Positions 36,857-46,309 are shown, counted from the stretch's first letter. The stretch: 64,000 nucleotides of DNA from Oscillatoria princeps RMCB-10 (GCA_019359235.1 JAHHHT010000004.1:1-64000), one strand, 5' to 3'. Numbers and translations: made by a program. The notes: generated from the sequence alone by a model not told the origin.

Positions 36857-37333
36857 TACCATTTGTGTTTAATGACGAAACAGTTAAGATCCCCCCCTGC
36901 CCCCCTTAAAAAGGGGGGGGAACTTTCAAGCCCCCCTTTTTTAGGGGGGTTGGGGGGATCAGATCCTGAATAGTTGGGAGAGCCTTTCCGGACATCTGTT
37001 GCGCGTATAAATCCAAATGGTCTAACATGGCTGCGGCCAGAAACCAGGTTTCTTGATGCTGTAGAAAAATGGATGCGAGCGACTCAGCGGCTGCTGCAGG
37101 AGGGCCAAAATACAGTCCCCCGGCTGCCAAAGCCGGGGGACTGCAACTAGATATTACTTCCGTTTCATCGCTCATAAGTAAGTTTTACTTTCATCTAAAC
37201 ATATCCTGAATTAGGCGAAATTATAAAAAAGAGCAATTTAGCGGTAATTCTACATGCCCCTGATGGGTGAGGTGCCACCGGCGCTTTTGGAAAAGACCGG
37301 CTTCCAGCGCATATTGCAGAGATTGCTTTAATA
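36857..37333. other. Intergenic with C-run/G-run inverted repeats
   Basis: 477 bp. The repeat at 36888-36963 probably terminates the TerB-like transcript. A GAAACCAGGTTTCTTGATG half-repeat is at about 37040. The minus-strand open frame 36906-37175 is built largely from these repeats and is not called. Confidence 0.55.
36888..36963. repeat. AGATCCCCCC inverted-repeat element
   Basis: AGATCCCCCC..CCCCCCTTAAAAAGG on the left and a matching AGGGGGGTTGGGGGGATC on the right. Same family as 30722-30838 and 49245-49316. Confidence 0.65.
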
Positions 37334-37465
37334 TCAGGCGCTCCGCTTAACAGTCCCGTCAGCATACAGTTCCATTGGCACGAGCTCGACTTTACCGTTG
37401 ACTTTGACTTGGCTGTAGACGATCTTAACGAATGCGGGGTGCTCTTGGTTGTGGTGGTAAGACAT
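37334..37465 (-). CDS. 43-residue small protein, unknown
   Basis: ATG at 37465 reads MSYHHNQEHPAFVKIVYSQ, then VKVNGKVELVPMELYADGTV, ending KRSA before TGA. GAGGA lies about 8 bases upstream, a good ribosome-binding site. The composition (alternating hydrophobic/polar residues in the centre) predicts two or three beta strands. It is too short for most gene callers and lies in an otherwise noncoding 1.1-kb gap. I do not recognise the family. It is more likely real than chance given the ribosome-binding site, lack of low complexity and normal codon use. Confidence 0.65.
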   Translation of the reverse strand: MSYHHNQEHPAFVKIVYSQVKVNGKVELVPMELYADGTVKRSA

Positions 37466-37945
37466 ACTTGGTTTCCTCAATCAGGCTTTCTCTCTTTCTC
37501 TTACTTACCAGTGTGACTGATTTCTATATCACAGTCTGTGACCGGCGGCTCAGGGGAATGTGATAATTCCCTGACAAGGGCGTGATAGGAGGCTGGGGGT
37601 GATGTGACTGGAAGCGCACCGGTGAGTGATGCCGGTCACATTGCCGGTCGCATTGCCGGTCGCATGGGCCACCTCTGACGCCGCCGCAAGGCAGAGGAAA
37701 CCATGAGGCTGCTGTGGGGACAAGGATTTATCGTGTCTTGTGCGGGAGAAGCTTGCTCCGAGGGGGGTCAGGGGAGTGCCCCCTGAAGGGGCAGGCCCCC
37801 GGGAGAAGCCCCATCCCCACATTGTGCGACGCCCTGCCAATTTCCCGAAACCGTTCCATCGCCGCACCCTTGGCGCTAAGCTACATTAAGAGGCGAACAG
37901 CCGCGACAAACTTGCAGGCTATTGCGAACCACTAGCCCCAAACCT
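37466..37945. other. Intergenic upstream of ycf3
   Basis: 480 bp. It contains the 37334-37465 gene's promoter region, repeated TGCCGGTCGCAT units at about 37637-37665, a GGGGCAGGCCCCC hairpin near 37790, and the ycf3 promoter. No gene is seen. Confidence 0.5.
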
Positions 37946-38467
37946 ATGCCCAGAAGTCAACGGAACGACAACTTCATCGACAAAAGCTTCACGGTGATGG
38001 CAGATATCATCCTCAAGATCCTGCCAACCAACCAAAAAGCCAAAGAAGCCTTCGCCTACTACCGCGACGGTATGTCCGCTCAGGCGGATGGCGAATACAA
38101 AGAAGCCCTAGATAACTACTACGAAGCCCTGCAACTGGAAGAAGACCCCAACGACCGCAGCTATATCCTCTACAACGTCGGGCTGATCCACACCAGCAAC
38201 GGGGAGCACGAGAAAGCTTTGGAATATTATAGCCAAGCTCTGGCACTCAACCCCCGCATGCCCCAGGCGCTGAACAATATCGCCGTTATCTACCACTATC
38301 AGGCAGAAGAAGCTAAAGAAGCCGGCAGTGAGAGCGAAGCCGAAGCGCTGTACCAAAAGGCGGCTGACTATTGGAAAGAAGCTATTCGCCTAGCGCCGAA
38401 CAACTACATCGAAGCCCAAAACTGGCTCAAAACCACCGGGCGCTCTACAATGGACGTATATTTTTAG
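37946..38467 (+). CDS. ycf3: Photosystem I assembly protein Ycf3
   Basis: 173 residues from [12 protein letters not shown], the universal Ycf3 start; the upstream ATG-like codon at 37922 is not used. Three TPR motifs lie at about residues 35-68 ([20 protein letters not shown]), 72-105 ([20 protein letters not shown]) and 120-153. Ycf3 binds PsaA/PsaB-containing intermediates at the thylakoid surface during PSI assembly, so it works with the product of psaA at the right end of this window. gatC follows 94 bp downstream and could be cotranscribed. Confidence 0.97.
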   Translation: MPRSQRNDNFIDKSFTVMADIILKILPTNQKAKEAFAYYRDGMSAQADGEYKEALDNYYEALQLEEDPNDRSYILYNVGLIHTSNGEHEKALEYYSQALALNPRMPQALNNIAVIYHYQAEEAKEAGSESEAEALYQKAADYWKEAIRLAPNNYIEAQNWLKTTGRSTMDVYF

Positions 38468-38561
38468 GGACTTGGGCGCTGGGCATTGAAAGCGTTTTTC
38501 TTCCCCACGCCCGGTGCCCTGTGCTCTGTGCCCACGCCCCCTAACCACTAACAGCGAACCG

Positions 38562-38852
38562 ATGATTGACCGCGAACAAGTTCACAAAGTAGCTCATCTC
38601 GCCCGCTTGGAATTAACCGCTGAAGAAGAGGAGAAATTCACCACCCAGCTGAGCAGCATTCTCGACTATTTCGAGCAACTGAGCGAGCTAGATACCTCGA
38701 CTGTGCCGCCCACCACGCGAGCCATTGATGTCAGCAACATAACGCGAGCGGACGACCTGCAAATCTTTCCCGATCGGGAAGATATCCTCAGCTGTGCGCC
38801 AGACGGAGATGGCGACTTTTTCAAAGTGCCCAAGATTCTCAGCGAAGATTAA
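38562..38852 (+). CDS. gatC: Asp/Glu-tRNA amidotransferase subunit C
   Basis: 96 residues from [18 protein letters not shown], the conserved start. GatC wraps around GatA and stabilises the GatCAB complex that converts Glu-tRNA(Gln) to Gln-tRNA(Gln). The [14 protein letters not shown] and [16 protein letters not shown] segments are typical. GatA and GatB are not in the window. Confidence 0.95.
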   Translation: MIDREQVHKVAHLARLELTAEEEEKFTTQLSSILDYFEQLSELDTSTVPPTTRAIDVSNITRADDLQIFPDREDILSCAPDGDGDFFKVPKILSED

Positions 38853-38863
38853 TTTTATTGGCC

Positions 38864-38898
38864 AGTAGGGTGCGTTCCCTTTGGGAACGCACCCTACT
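38864..38898. terminator. GGGTGCGTTCCC palindrome between convergent genes
   Basis: 16-bp perfect arms AGTAGGGTGCGTTCCC around TTT, 11 bp after gatC and 2 bp from the end of the minus-strand small gene. Likely a bidirectional terminator, and a member of the dispersed family. Confidence 0.6.
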
Positions 38899-38900
38899 AT

Positions 38901-39110
38901 TTATTCTTCCGAGCGCTTCAACATAGACTGGTGCAGTTTTTCCTCGTGCAGCCGGTGATCAGCCATCAATTCCCGCGCTTCTTCTTGCGTCTGAGTGTCC
39001 GCAGGTGACTTGATTTCAGCTTCGGAACGGCTCAACCCCGACTGGTGCAGTTTTTCCTCGTGCTGCCGGTGCTCGATCAGTCTCTCTCTGGCGCGATCTT
39101 CCGAACTCAT
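38901..39110 (-). CDS. 69-residue protein with two EEKLHQS repeats
   Basis: ATG at 39110 has AGGAG 6 bases upstream, a strong site, whereas the open frame to 39275 starts in a repeat. The protein is two copies of a ~22-residue unit: residues 7-30 (ARERLIEHRQHEEKLHQSGL) and 45-67 (ARELMADHRLHEEKLHQSML), joined by a polar linker with PADTQTQ. Charged, helical, soluble; no known domain recognised. The repeated HR.HEEKLHQS suggests two equivalent binding surfaces or a helical hairpin. Confidence 0.75.
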   Translation of the reverse strand: MSSEDRARERLIEHRQHEEKLHQSGLSRSEAEIKSPADTQTQEEARELMADHRLHEEKLHQSMLKRSEE

Positions 39111-39240
39111 AAAAAACTCCTGTGCCTTGACAAAATATGCCTTTGCTCTCAACCTCGCACAGTTGCGGCGAAATGTAGCAAATATTACATAAAAATTTAC
39201 GCAAGTGGCGGGGTGCCAGTCAAGGCGCACCCGGTATGAG

Positions 39241-39269
39241 AAACCCGGTTTCTTTAAGAAACCGGGTTT
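39241..39269. terminator. AAACCCGGTTTCTT palindrome downstream of hom
   Basis: 14-bp perfect arms around one T, 64 bp past the hom stop on the minus strand. It probably ends the hom transcript. Confidence 0.55.
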
Positions 39270-39332
39270 CTGCATAAGAGACGCGATAAATCGCGTCTCT
39301 ACAAGACCGGCTCTCTCGCGCCGGCAATCTGG

Positions 39333-40637
39333 CTAAATAACGCGCAGCAAGCTGGGAATGCTGGCTACCCCTTCCAGGTTGCGAATTTCCTCTAGGGCTT
39401 GGCGGAAATTGCCTTCGCGGACATCGTGAGTGACGACGACAATTTCTGCCAAATCGCCGCGCATGCCGGTTTGCACAATCGATTCCAGGCTGACGCCATG
39501 ATTGCCAAAGCAAGTGCCCAATTTGCCAATAACACCCGGCTCGTCTTTTGTCAAGAAGCGGGCGTAAAATCGCGTCACCACTTCGTCCATCGGGGCGATG
39601 GCGCAGTAGTGCTGGTGGGCGCAGCTGAGCAAGGGATGGGGTATGGGTTCGGTTTCCGTTTTCAGGATAGCGACAATATTCATAATATCGGACACTACGG
39701 CGCTAGCTGTGGGGCCCGCACCGGCACCCCGCCCGTAAAACATCACCTGCCCAATCGGTTCCCCCTCTACCAGAATAGCGTTGTAGACGCCATTTATACT
39801 GGCTAGGGGGTGGGTTTTGGAAACGAAAGTGGGGTGAACTCGCAACTGCAACCGGTCGGTGGGATCGGTGCCGGTGGGCTGTTCGCGCTTGGCGATTGCC
39901 AGCAATTTAATGACAAATCCCAGTTTGTCGGCGTAGGCGATATCCGCAGCGGTAACTTGCCCGATTCCCTCGCGGTAGATTTCTTCTAGTTTGATGCGCC
40001 CGGCAAAGGCTAAACTCGCCAAAATGGCAAGTTTATCGGCAGCGTCGAAGCCGTCTACATCTGCTGTGGGGTCAGCTTCAGCGTAACCCAGCCGCTGCGC
40101 GTCAGCGAGAACCTCACTAAAGTCAGCGCCCTCGGCTGTCATGCGGGTGAGAATGTAGTTGGTGGTGCCGTTGACAATGCCGGTGACGGATTGAATGCGG
40201 TTGGCACCTAAAGACTGTTTGAGAGGGGAGATGATCGGGATACCGCCGCCAACAGCTGCTTCCAGCATGACATAGATGCCTTTTTCGTTAGCAGCGGTGA
40301 AGATTTCGTCGCCGTAGCGGGCGATGACTGCTTTGTTGGCGGTGACGACGTGTTTGCCGTGCGCAATGGCTTTCAGGATCAGCGAGCGTGCCGGTTCGAG
40401 TCCGCCGATCACCTCGACGACAATATCAACAGCTGGATCAGTGACGATTGACTCCAGGTCTGCTGTTAGCACATCAGGGGAGATTTGTAAAGTGCGGGGT
40501 TTGTCGGGGGTGCGCACGCCCACCTTATGGATTTGCAACTCCTGCAGCAGCGGGTGACGCCCCTCTGGGGAGAGCAAAATTTCCGCCGTGCCGGTGCCTA
40601 CTGTTCCGAGTCCCAACAAACCTATTTTGTATGCCAC
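39333..40637 (-). CDS. hom: Homoserine dehydrogenase
   Basis: 434 residues from a GTG (VAYKIGLLGLGTVGTG), chosen because family members start at this point; a TTG five codons upstream is the alternative. The Rossmann motif GLGTVG is at the N-terminus. The central catalytic region has GGIPIISPLKQ, GIVNGTTNYILTRM and AEADPTADVDGFDAADKLAIL. A C-terminal ACT domain (from ~360; DEPGVIGKLGTCFGNHGVSLESIVQ) suits feedback inhibition by threonine. It reduces aspartate semialdehyde to homoserine for Thr/Met synthesis. Confidence 0.95.
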   Translation of the reverse strand: MAYKIGLLGLGTVGTGTAEILLSPEGRHPLLQELQIHKVGVRTPDKPRTLQISPDVLTADLESIVTDPAVDIVVEVIGGLEPARSLILKAIAHGKHVVTANKAVIARYGDEIFTAANEKGIYVMLEAAVGGGIPIISPLKQSLGANRIQSVTGIVNGTTNYILTRMTAEGADFSEVLADAQRLGYAEADPTADVDGFDAADKLAILASLAFAGRIKLEEIYREGIGQVTAADIAYADKLGFVIKLLAIAKREQPTGTDPTDRLQLRVHPTFVSKTHPLASINGVYNAILVEGEPIGQVMFYGRGAGAGPTASAVVSDIMNIVAILKTETEPIPHPLLSCAHQHYCAIAPMDEVVTRFYARFLTKDEPGVIGKLGTCFGNHGVSLESIVQTGMRGDLAEIVVVTHDVREGNFRQALEEIRNLEGVASIPSLLRVI

Positions 40638-40934
40638 GATTTTAATCCGCAATCAGTGAGTTCTTGCTAAAACTATTGTGGCACTGTTGCACCCCATATA
40701 AAAGGTGCCTGTGCCGGTATCCCCCGCCGGCGCGGTGGGAGCGCCCCCACACCGGCTGACAGCACCGGCAGCTGTCTCCGGGGGGATGGCGGCTTTTCGC
40801 ACTCTTCGCTCCCCTCGATCTGAGTGCCGGCACCGCTTGCTTCAGTCCAATTCAGCATTTGTGAGATAATATAAAATAGCGAGCGACAGCTAATCCTGCG
40901 CTGGCTCGCTAATGTCTGCTATTAAGGTAGAGTC

Positions 40935-41198
40935 ATGGAAATTACCATTAACTGGAAGCCAGAAAAGAGCTTGCTGGAAAAATTGACAGCTATAGCGCGT
41001 CAGCGGGGACAATCTCCTGAAGCGCTCGTCACTGAAGCGGTGACGCTTTATGTAGAAGCGCAACCGCTAGAAACAAGTAATATTGATTCCGATCCGCTGG
41101 TCGGCTTATTTGTCGGCCCTCCCGATCTGGCTGCCAAGTCTGAGGATATTTTACAGCAGCAGTGTAACAGGAGGAAACCAGAAACCAGGTTTCTTTAA
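40935..41198 (+). CDS. Ribbon-helix-helix antitoxin-like protein, C-terminus replaced by a repeat
   Basis: 87 residues. The N-terminal ~45 residues (MEITINWKPEKSLLEKL, ARQRGQSPEALVTEAV) fit a ribbon-helix-helix or VapB-like DNA-binding fold; DPLVGLFVGPPDLAAKSEDIL is the usual antitoxin linker in cyanobacteria. After that the sequence becomes CNRRKPETRFL, encoded by the AACCAGGTTTCTT repeat at about 41174-41208, which also supplies the stop. No toxin gene follows. This looks like a damaged, orphan antitoxin. Confidence 0.7.
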   Translation: MEITINWKPEKSLLEKLTAIARQRGQSPEALVTEAVTLYVEAQPLETSNIDSDPLVGLFVGPPDLAAKSEDILQQQCNRRKPETRFL

Positions 41199-41223
41199 AA
41201 AACCTGCTTTCTAAATCCCCAGC

Positions 41224-44200
41224 TCACCTCCCCCCGACAGTCGCTATCTCTTCATCCGTCAACCCATACAGCCGGCAGACAATCTCATCAATCAGACTAT
41301 CAGTGCCGGCAAGTCGCGCTCTCACCGGCAGCAGTTTATCCAAACTCGCCTGGTATTCCCGCTGCAATCGCTCCTGAAACCCTCTCGCTGAAACATCCGC
41401 TGACAGCCGCTTGCGATTCTTTTTCAGAATCTCCAGCAGTTCGTCAAAGCTCAGGGGGGATTCATCTTTCTGGTAATCTCCCAGGTAATTTTGAACGCGG
41501 GTTTTATTAGTGAGGCTGTCAGTGCCGGTGCCAATCTCCCGCTCTAGCCAAACCAGGAAGCCTTTCATTTCCGCCTGCTTTTGCTTGTTCAGCTCAATCA
41601 TTTCACCGGCAAGGTAAGCCAGCAAATCGTGAACCACATCAGTGCGCCCCTGGCTGAGGTGTTCCCGCACCAATTCAAGAATAGCAGTTCCCTCACCTCC
41701 TGTCAAGCAACTCTCACAGGCTGATTTTGCTATTTCCAGATAGCCGGTGCGTTCGTCGGGTGGCGTGCTGAAGTCAATGCGCCGGATGGGAATCGGCTCC
41801 AGATATTGAGAAAATATGCGAGTGTAGCCGCCCCGGACAAATGTGTTGAGTTGCTTCAAAGCACAATCCCCAAAACTGCTATTCAGTAGCGCCAGCACAT
41901 AGTTAAGCGAGTCAGGGCAATCCGCAGGTAGAGTAATGCCATAACCCGTAACAAACGTCACACTTCCATCAGAATCTAGAGTGTAGGCAGCCCTGCTGAT
42001 AATGTCCCGGCTCAGAATTTTAGGAGCCCGGATTACTTCTAAATTTTTGGGATAGATAAACCCGTGCCATTTATCAGTTTGGGCCAGCCGGCTCTTCTCT
42101 CGCGCCTTCAAAATCCCCTCATTCGCCAGGAGGTACTGGTAAGTCTTTGGATACTCCTCCCGCAATTTGTTTAAAGAAATTAGCTCTACCTTAGTCTCTG
42201 TGGCTTTATACGGAATTATCGCCACGGCAGAGTTCCATGAAATTTCATAACGCTGAATTTCCTCGCCAGCTACAAAAGCCGCACACAAATCTCGCTCAAC
42301 TCTCACTCGTTGCTGAAGGGAAGTAGAAAATCCCTCAAGTTCGCTATTTGCCTCGGTTACGCCTTTCAGGATATAAACTTCATTGGCACTTGTGCGAATG
42401 CCCTGAAACAAGCGTTCCGCTAGTTGGCAGAGCGGGATGCTATACTGAGAGACTTTCTCAAAAATCTGGCTGACGTTTAGCTCGGTGAAAGTCCAGGGTT
42501 TATCTGTTAAAGATACGGTAAGTGCCTTTCTAAATGGAAGCTCGCCCTCAAGAATATCTTCTGGAACTTCCAGCTTAAAATAGCGCGTCACCTCACACGG
42601 ACTGCCACTTAAGAACAATAAACAGGTGTAGGTTGTAACCTCATCAAAAACCTGACCGTAAGTGAAATCGACAAGCTCCCACAATGATTTTTGCCGCGCT
42701 ACCCGATCTCTGAATTTTTGACCGTAGGAAGCAGTCAATAATTTATTCGGCAGAATTAAACCCACCATTCCTCTGGGGTTAACTAAGAACTGGCATCGCT
42801 CCGCTACCAGCATATAAAGGTCGTATGAGCCAGAGGCGGTTTCATAAACATTTGAAAAGTAATTGGCTGCTAGAGCGTCCGCCTGTTTGACTGTCTGAAC
42901 TCTCACATACGGCGGATTCCCCACCACAGCATCAAACCCCGGATTCTCCTTCCAAGAAGCAGTCTGCAAATCAATAAACACCTCTGGAAACTCCAAATAC
43001 CAGTGGAAAAAGCGCTTCTCTTCATACAAGCGCCGCGCCGAACTCACCACTGCAGCATCCGCCTCACTCATCCTTTCTGAGCTGGCATTTATCGCCAGAG
43101 CACCGTAACGCCGCAAGAAGCTATCCGCACCCCTCACCCCAAAATTCCGGGAGACATATATATCTAGCAGTTGCTTGTAAGGTTTCGCTTGCCGGTCAAA
43201 CTCTCGAAATAGCCGCTCGCTGGTTTCCACTTCCCCAAAAGTGGCATCACTCAAAACACTAATCCCCCGCATAATCTCAGCAGCGCGGAGTAACCCCACA
43301 AACGGTCCCGAAAACAGGTTCAGTTGCCCACTGGCATCCACCGCCATACTCGATTCCGCTTCCCGCGCCGTCGCCCCAATCAGGGAATTTCCGCAGCGCA
43401 AGTGATGGTCTAAAAATGACAGCGGTGCGCCAACAGTAAAGGAGTGCAACCACAAACTCAGCTTTGCCAGTTCCACCGCCATCGGGTTTAAATCCACCCC
43501 ATAAATGCAGCGCTTCATCACCGCGCGGTGCAGCAGGTTATCATCTCGCAATCTGCTGGGATGAATCGAAATCCCCTGCTCTTGCAAGTTGGCAATAATC
43601 CCCTCGCGGATTTTAGCCAGCTGTTCCAATACCGGGTTATCCTCTGGATACTCGCTGAGAATGCGAATCAGCTCAGTGGTGATAAAATCCACAGCTGTCA
43701 CCAAAAAGTGACCGCTCCCCATTGCTGGATCGCAGACTTTGATATCCAGCAGTGTTTCCCACGCTTGTCTTTCCAGACGCTGCAACTCCTTCTGCAGGGT
43801 GCCGGTGCTGCCAGAATTTCTCCTCCCATCTCCCAATTGCTGTCGCACTTGAGAAATTTGCCGCATCAACTCCTTGAACCGTTCGGCGCGTGACGCCAAA
43901 ATTGGCTCTAAAGTATGCTTTATGATGTACTTGACAATATATTCAGGAGTGTAGTAAGAACCTGTGGCTTTCCGCTCCCCCTTGTCGGTTGCTAAGTGAA
44001 CTTCGCCCCTAGCAGCATCATCAATAACCAGCCGGTATTCCAGCAACCCTTCATAAATCGCCCCCAGATGCCGCACGTCGATAAAACCGTAATCAACCGG
44101 CTCCCCGTCTATCCGCGCTAACTTGTCTAGTGCCGGTGCTAGCACTGCATCCGTTAACTTATGGTGCAGGAGAAACCAGTTATTTTCTCCCCCTCTCCCT

Positions 44201-45327
44201 TCCTGGGATAGAGAATTGGATGCTGAGGGGGCAACGTCAAACTTGAACAGCCCGCCGTTGTAGCGCGGCACTCCCAAACCGGCATCTCCCCGATCTATAA
44301 TTTGAAATAGATTCAGCAACCTGTCATAAAAACTCGCAGAAGTCTGGCTAAGCCGCTGCTGCCGGTCAATCAATTCCGCCATCTCTCGCAGCATCTTGCC
44401 CAGACTGTAGTTGCGATAATCCCCATCCACCGGCAGCAAATTCCGCGCCTCAGCATAGAGCAAAAACAGTATCTTGTACAAAAATGAAAGCGTAGCCAGA
44501 TAGACTCGCCGGCGGCTCGTTTCATCCGTCAGATTTTCTCCTCTTGCGGAGCCATAAGCAACAAATCCCCCCGCAAAAGAAGAAAACACCTGATTGAAAA
44601 CCAGCTTTTTCAGCTCCCCCTCAATCACTCTAGCATACTTAGCGCTCCCTTCGCGCACCCGCTCTAAAAAATTCTTCCCCCTGGCATCCTTAACAAACGC
44701 CTCCCGCCGGAAGAAACACCAGAAATATTTGAACCCTTCCCCATCCCCCGCTGACAGCAGGTTAACCAAGTCAACTTCATAATATTCCTGCACCGGCGCA
44801 GCGCTGTGCCGGCAGTACAGCCGCCAAATCCTGCCATTTGTCAGAATTCCCCACTCAGCGCCAGTCCCCGTCAAGTAACTGGCAATTTGAAACGAAGGAT
44901 TGCTATTTTTGAACGCATCGCGGGCGTCATTGCGAGACACCTCACTTAGAGAGCGCCCCCAGTATTTCGCATCCGCAACAGCCACAGTACGGGCGTAAAA
45001 AGCCGGCTCATCATTCTTCTGGAAGCGATAAGCCTCATTCTTGGTTTTCTCATCTGCAAATAGGGCGTAATCAGGACGCTGGACTTGCCCGCCCTTGCGC
45101 ACAGGAGTTTGCACAATATAGGAAAAGCCCAATATTTCCAGCACCGGCTGAATAAACTCCGCTTCCGTCTGAGCTTCGTTAAGCGCCGGCAGAATTTCCT
45201 GTTTGCCGGTGTGCAGTGTTCGCAGCTGTGCCAAAGCATGCCTTACATCCTCACTCCATTCTGGACACGCTTGAATGCGGCGCTCTAAATAGTGCTGTGA
45301 AAACAGGGGCTTACTGCTGGTTATCAT
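41224..45327 (-). CDS. Eco57I-like single-chain restriction-modification enzyme
   Basis: 1367 residues. An N-terminal PD-(D/E)xK nuclease-like domain is suggested by RPDYALF (~83) and ADAKYWG (~119). The adenine-specific methyltransferase core has SAM motif I DPAMGSGHFLV (~530), YGVDLNPMAVELAKLSLW and catalytic NPPY (~800; VVGNPPYVRVQ). A TaqI-type specificity domain follows (from ~990: RLFQGIRTSANEVYIL, ILNSSFGD-like segments), and a helical C-terminus. Combined cutting and methylating chains of this kind form type IIG (Eco57I-like) systems. No separate partner is encoded nearby, but a VapBC pair lies upstream. A loop SNSLSQEGRGGENN (~375) looks repeat-derived. Confidence 0.88.
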   Translation of the reverse strand: MITSSKPLFSQHYLERRIQACPEWSEDVRHALAQLRTLHTGKQEILPALNEAQTEAEFIQPVLEILGFSYIVQTPVRKGGQVQRPDYALFADEKTKNEAYRFQKNDEPAFYARTVAVADAKYWGRSLSEVSRNDARDAFKNSNPSFQIASYLTGTGAEWGILTNGRIWRLYCRHSAAPVQEYYEVDLVNLLSAGDGEGFKYFWCFFRREAFVKDARGKNFLERVREGSAKYARVIEGELKKLVFNQVFSSFAGGFVAYGSARGENLTDETSRRRVYLATLSFLYKILFLLYAEARNLLPVDGDYRNYSLGKMLREMAELIDRQQRLSQTSASFYDRLLNLFQIIDRGDAGLGVPRYNGGLFKFDVAPSASNSLSQEGRGGENNWFLLHHKLTDAVLAPALDKLARIDGEPVDYGFIDVRHLGAIYEGLLEYRLVIDDAARGEVHLATDKGERKATGSYYTPEYIVKYIIKHTLEPILASRAERFKELMRQISQVRQQLGDGRRNSGSTGTLQKELQRLERQAWETLLDIKVCDPAMGSGHFLVTAVDFITTELIRILSEYPEDNPVLEQLAKIREGIIANLQEQGISIHPSRLRDDNLLHRAVMKRCIYGVDLNPMAVELAKLSLWLHSFTVGAPLSFLDHHLRCGNSLIGATAREAESSMAVDASGQLNLFSGPFVGLLRAAEIMRGISVLSDATFGEVETSERLFREFDRQAKPYKQLLDIYVSRNFGVRGADSFLRRYGALAINASSERMSEADAAVVSSARRLYEEKRFFHWYLEFPEVFIDLQTASWKENPGFDAVVGNPPYVRVQTVKQADALAANYFSNVYETASGSYDLYMLVAERCQFLVNPRGMVGLILPNKLLTASYGQKFRDRVARQKSLWELVDFTYGQVFDEVTTYTCLLFLSGSPCEVTRYFKLEVPEDILEGELPFRKALTVSLTDKPWTFTELNVSQIFEKVSQYSIPLCQLAERLFQGIRTSANEVYILKGVTEANSELEGFSTSLQQRVRVERDLCAAFVAGEEIQRYEISWNSAVAIIPYKATETKVELISLNKLREEYPKTYQYLLANEGILKAREKSRLAQTDKWHGFIYPKNLEVIRAPKILSRDIISRAAYTLDSDGSVTFVTGYGITLPADCPDSLNYVLALLNSSFGDCALKQLNTFVRGGYTRIFSQYLEPIPIRRIDFSTPPDERTGYLEIAKSACESCLTGGEGTAILELVREHLSQGRTDVVHDLLAYLAGEMIELNKQKQAEMKGFLVWLEREIGTGTDSLTNKTRVQNYLGDYQKDESPLSFDELLEILKKNRKRLSADVSARGFQERLQREYQASLDKLLPVRARLAGTDSLIDEIVCRLYGLTDEEIATVGGR

Positions 45328-45487
45328 CGACGCTTCCCAACCTACATCTCCCTATTATATACCTTTATATCTACCCCTCAACAAGGGTTTAATAAAATCT
45401 AATATTTTCTTCTTTATCCCAACCGGCACGCTCCAGCCAGCCGCACTAAGATAAAAAGATAGCCGGCAATCGCTTCTTCTAACCGAA

Positions 45488-45919
45488 TCATGCCGGTGAA
45501 AAATCCTCAATAGGCTTAATAACAGCACCGGCAGCCATTGCAGCGTCAGCTTGTCTGCGGTCAACCGTAATCAGCGGAAACCCCCTATCTAAAGCCAGAG
45601 CAATATAGAGAGAGTCATACACCGGCAGCTGATAGCTCAACCCAATTTGCAAAGCGCTCGGCAGAAGATTGCTGACCGGCAATATTTGAAACGGCAAATC
45701 CAGCATATCCAAAATAGATTGCGCCGCATCAGTCTCTGGCATTCCCCGAAACCGCACCTCCTTCCACAGAACATTGGCGCACTCTAGCAAGCCAAATTCA
45801 GGAATATATAGCCGGTCGCCCTCACCCATCCGAGCCACCAAAACCCGCGCTTCTGGCGTGTGAGTTTGTCTGATAAAATACTCAATCACCACACTGGTAT
45901 CAACTAAATATGTTGCCAT
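45488..45919 (-). CDS. PIN-domain toxin (VapC-like)
   Basis: 143 residues. Acidic metal-site residues are in place: Asp near the N-terminus (LVDTSVVIEYF), Glu in PEFGLLECANVLW, Asp in YDSLYIALAL and Asp in ITVDRRQAD. PIN toxins are Mg2+-dependent RNases that cut tRNA or rRNA. The ATG overlaps the antitoxin stop by one base (TAATG), so translation is coupled. A full PIN site suggests it is active unless bound by the antitoxin. Confidence 0.92.
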   Translation of the reverse strand: MATYLVDTSVVIEYFIRQTHTPEARVLVARMGEGDRLYIPEFGLLECANVLWKEVRFRGMPETDAAQSILDMLDLPFQILPVSNLLPSALQIGLSYQLPVYDSLYIALALDRGFPLITVDRRQADAAMAAGAVIKPIEDFSPA

Positions 45920-46143
45920 TAGCTGTCCCGATCCTCACGAATCATTTCCACAACCGACGGCGAACCCGGTGGCGGTGTCCACCTGTGCCGGTCAACCGAG
46001 TCCATAATCTCCTGCAAAGAGCGTTTTTTCACGGTTATTTGGGGCTGTTCCCCTTGCCGTATCCGCTCATCTACTATCTGCGCAATCAACCCTTTGAGTT
46101 CTTCCACCGTCATATCTACTATTCGTTCAGTTCCCATTTTCAC
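45919..46143 (-). CDS. VapB-like antitoxin
   Basis: 74 residues. N-terminal MTVEELKGLIAQIVDERI is a common opening of cyanobacterial VapB-type antitoxins; the C-terminal segment (RHRWTPPPGSPSVVEMIRED) is the toxin-binding tail. It is the first gene of a two-gene unit with the PIN toxin and probably autorepresses it through DNA binding by the dimer. Confidence 0.85.
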   Translation of the reverse strand: MKMGTERIVDMTVEELKGLIAQIVDERIRQGEQPQITVKKRSLQEIMDSVDRHRWTPPPGSPSVVEMIREDRDS

Positions 46144-46309
46144 TGTCCCCTTCTTTCATCTGAATTAATTTTAACACCGGCTCCCTTCACCCCCCCGCGC
46201 CCGCACCGGCACCACTTATCTCCCAATTCATTTCTCCCTCTTCCTTGGGCACCGTACAGGGGGCGGTTCAATCCCATCCCCCATCCCACCACTCGCCCTA
46301 AAAAATATA

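Noticed and set aside
36906-37175. 89-codon minus-strand frame
   Set aside because: Its residues come largely from dispersed repeats (HQETWFLAAA from a GAAACCAGGTTTCTT unit, PPTPLKKGG from the C-run hairpin).
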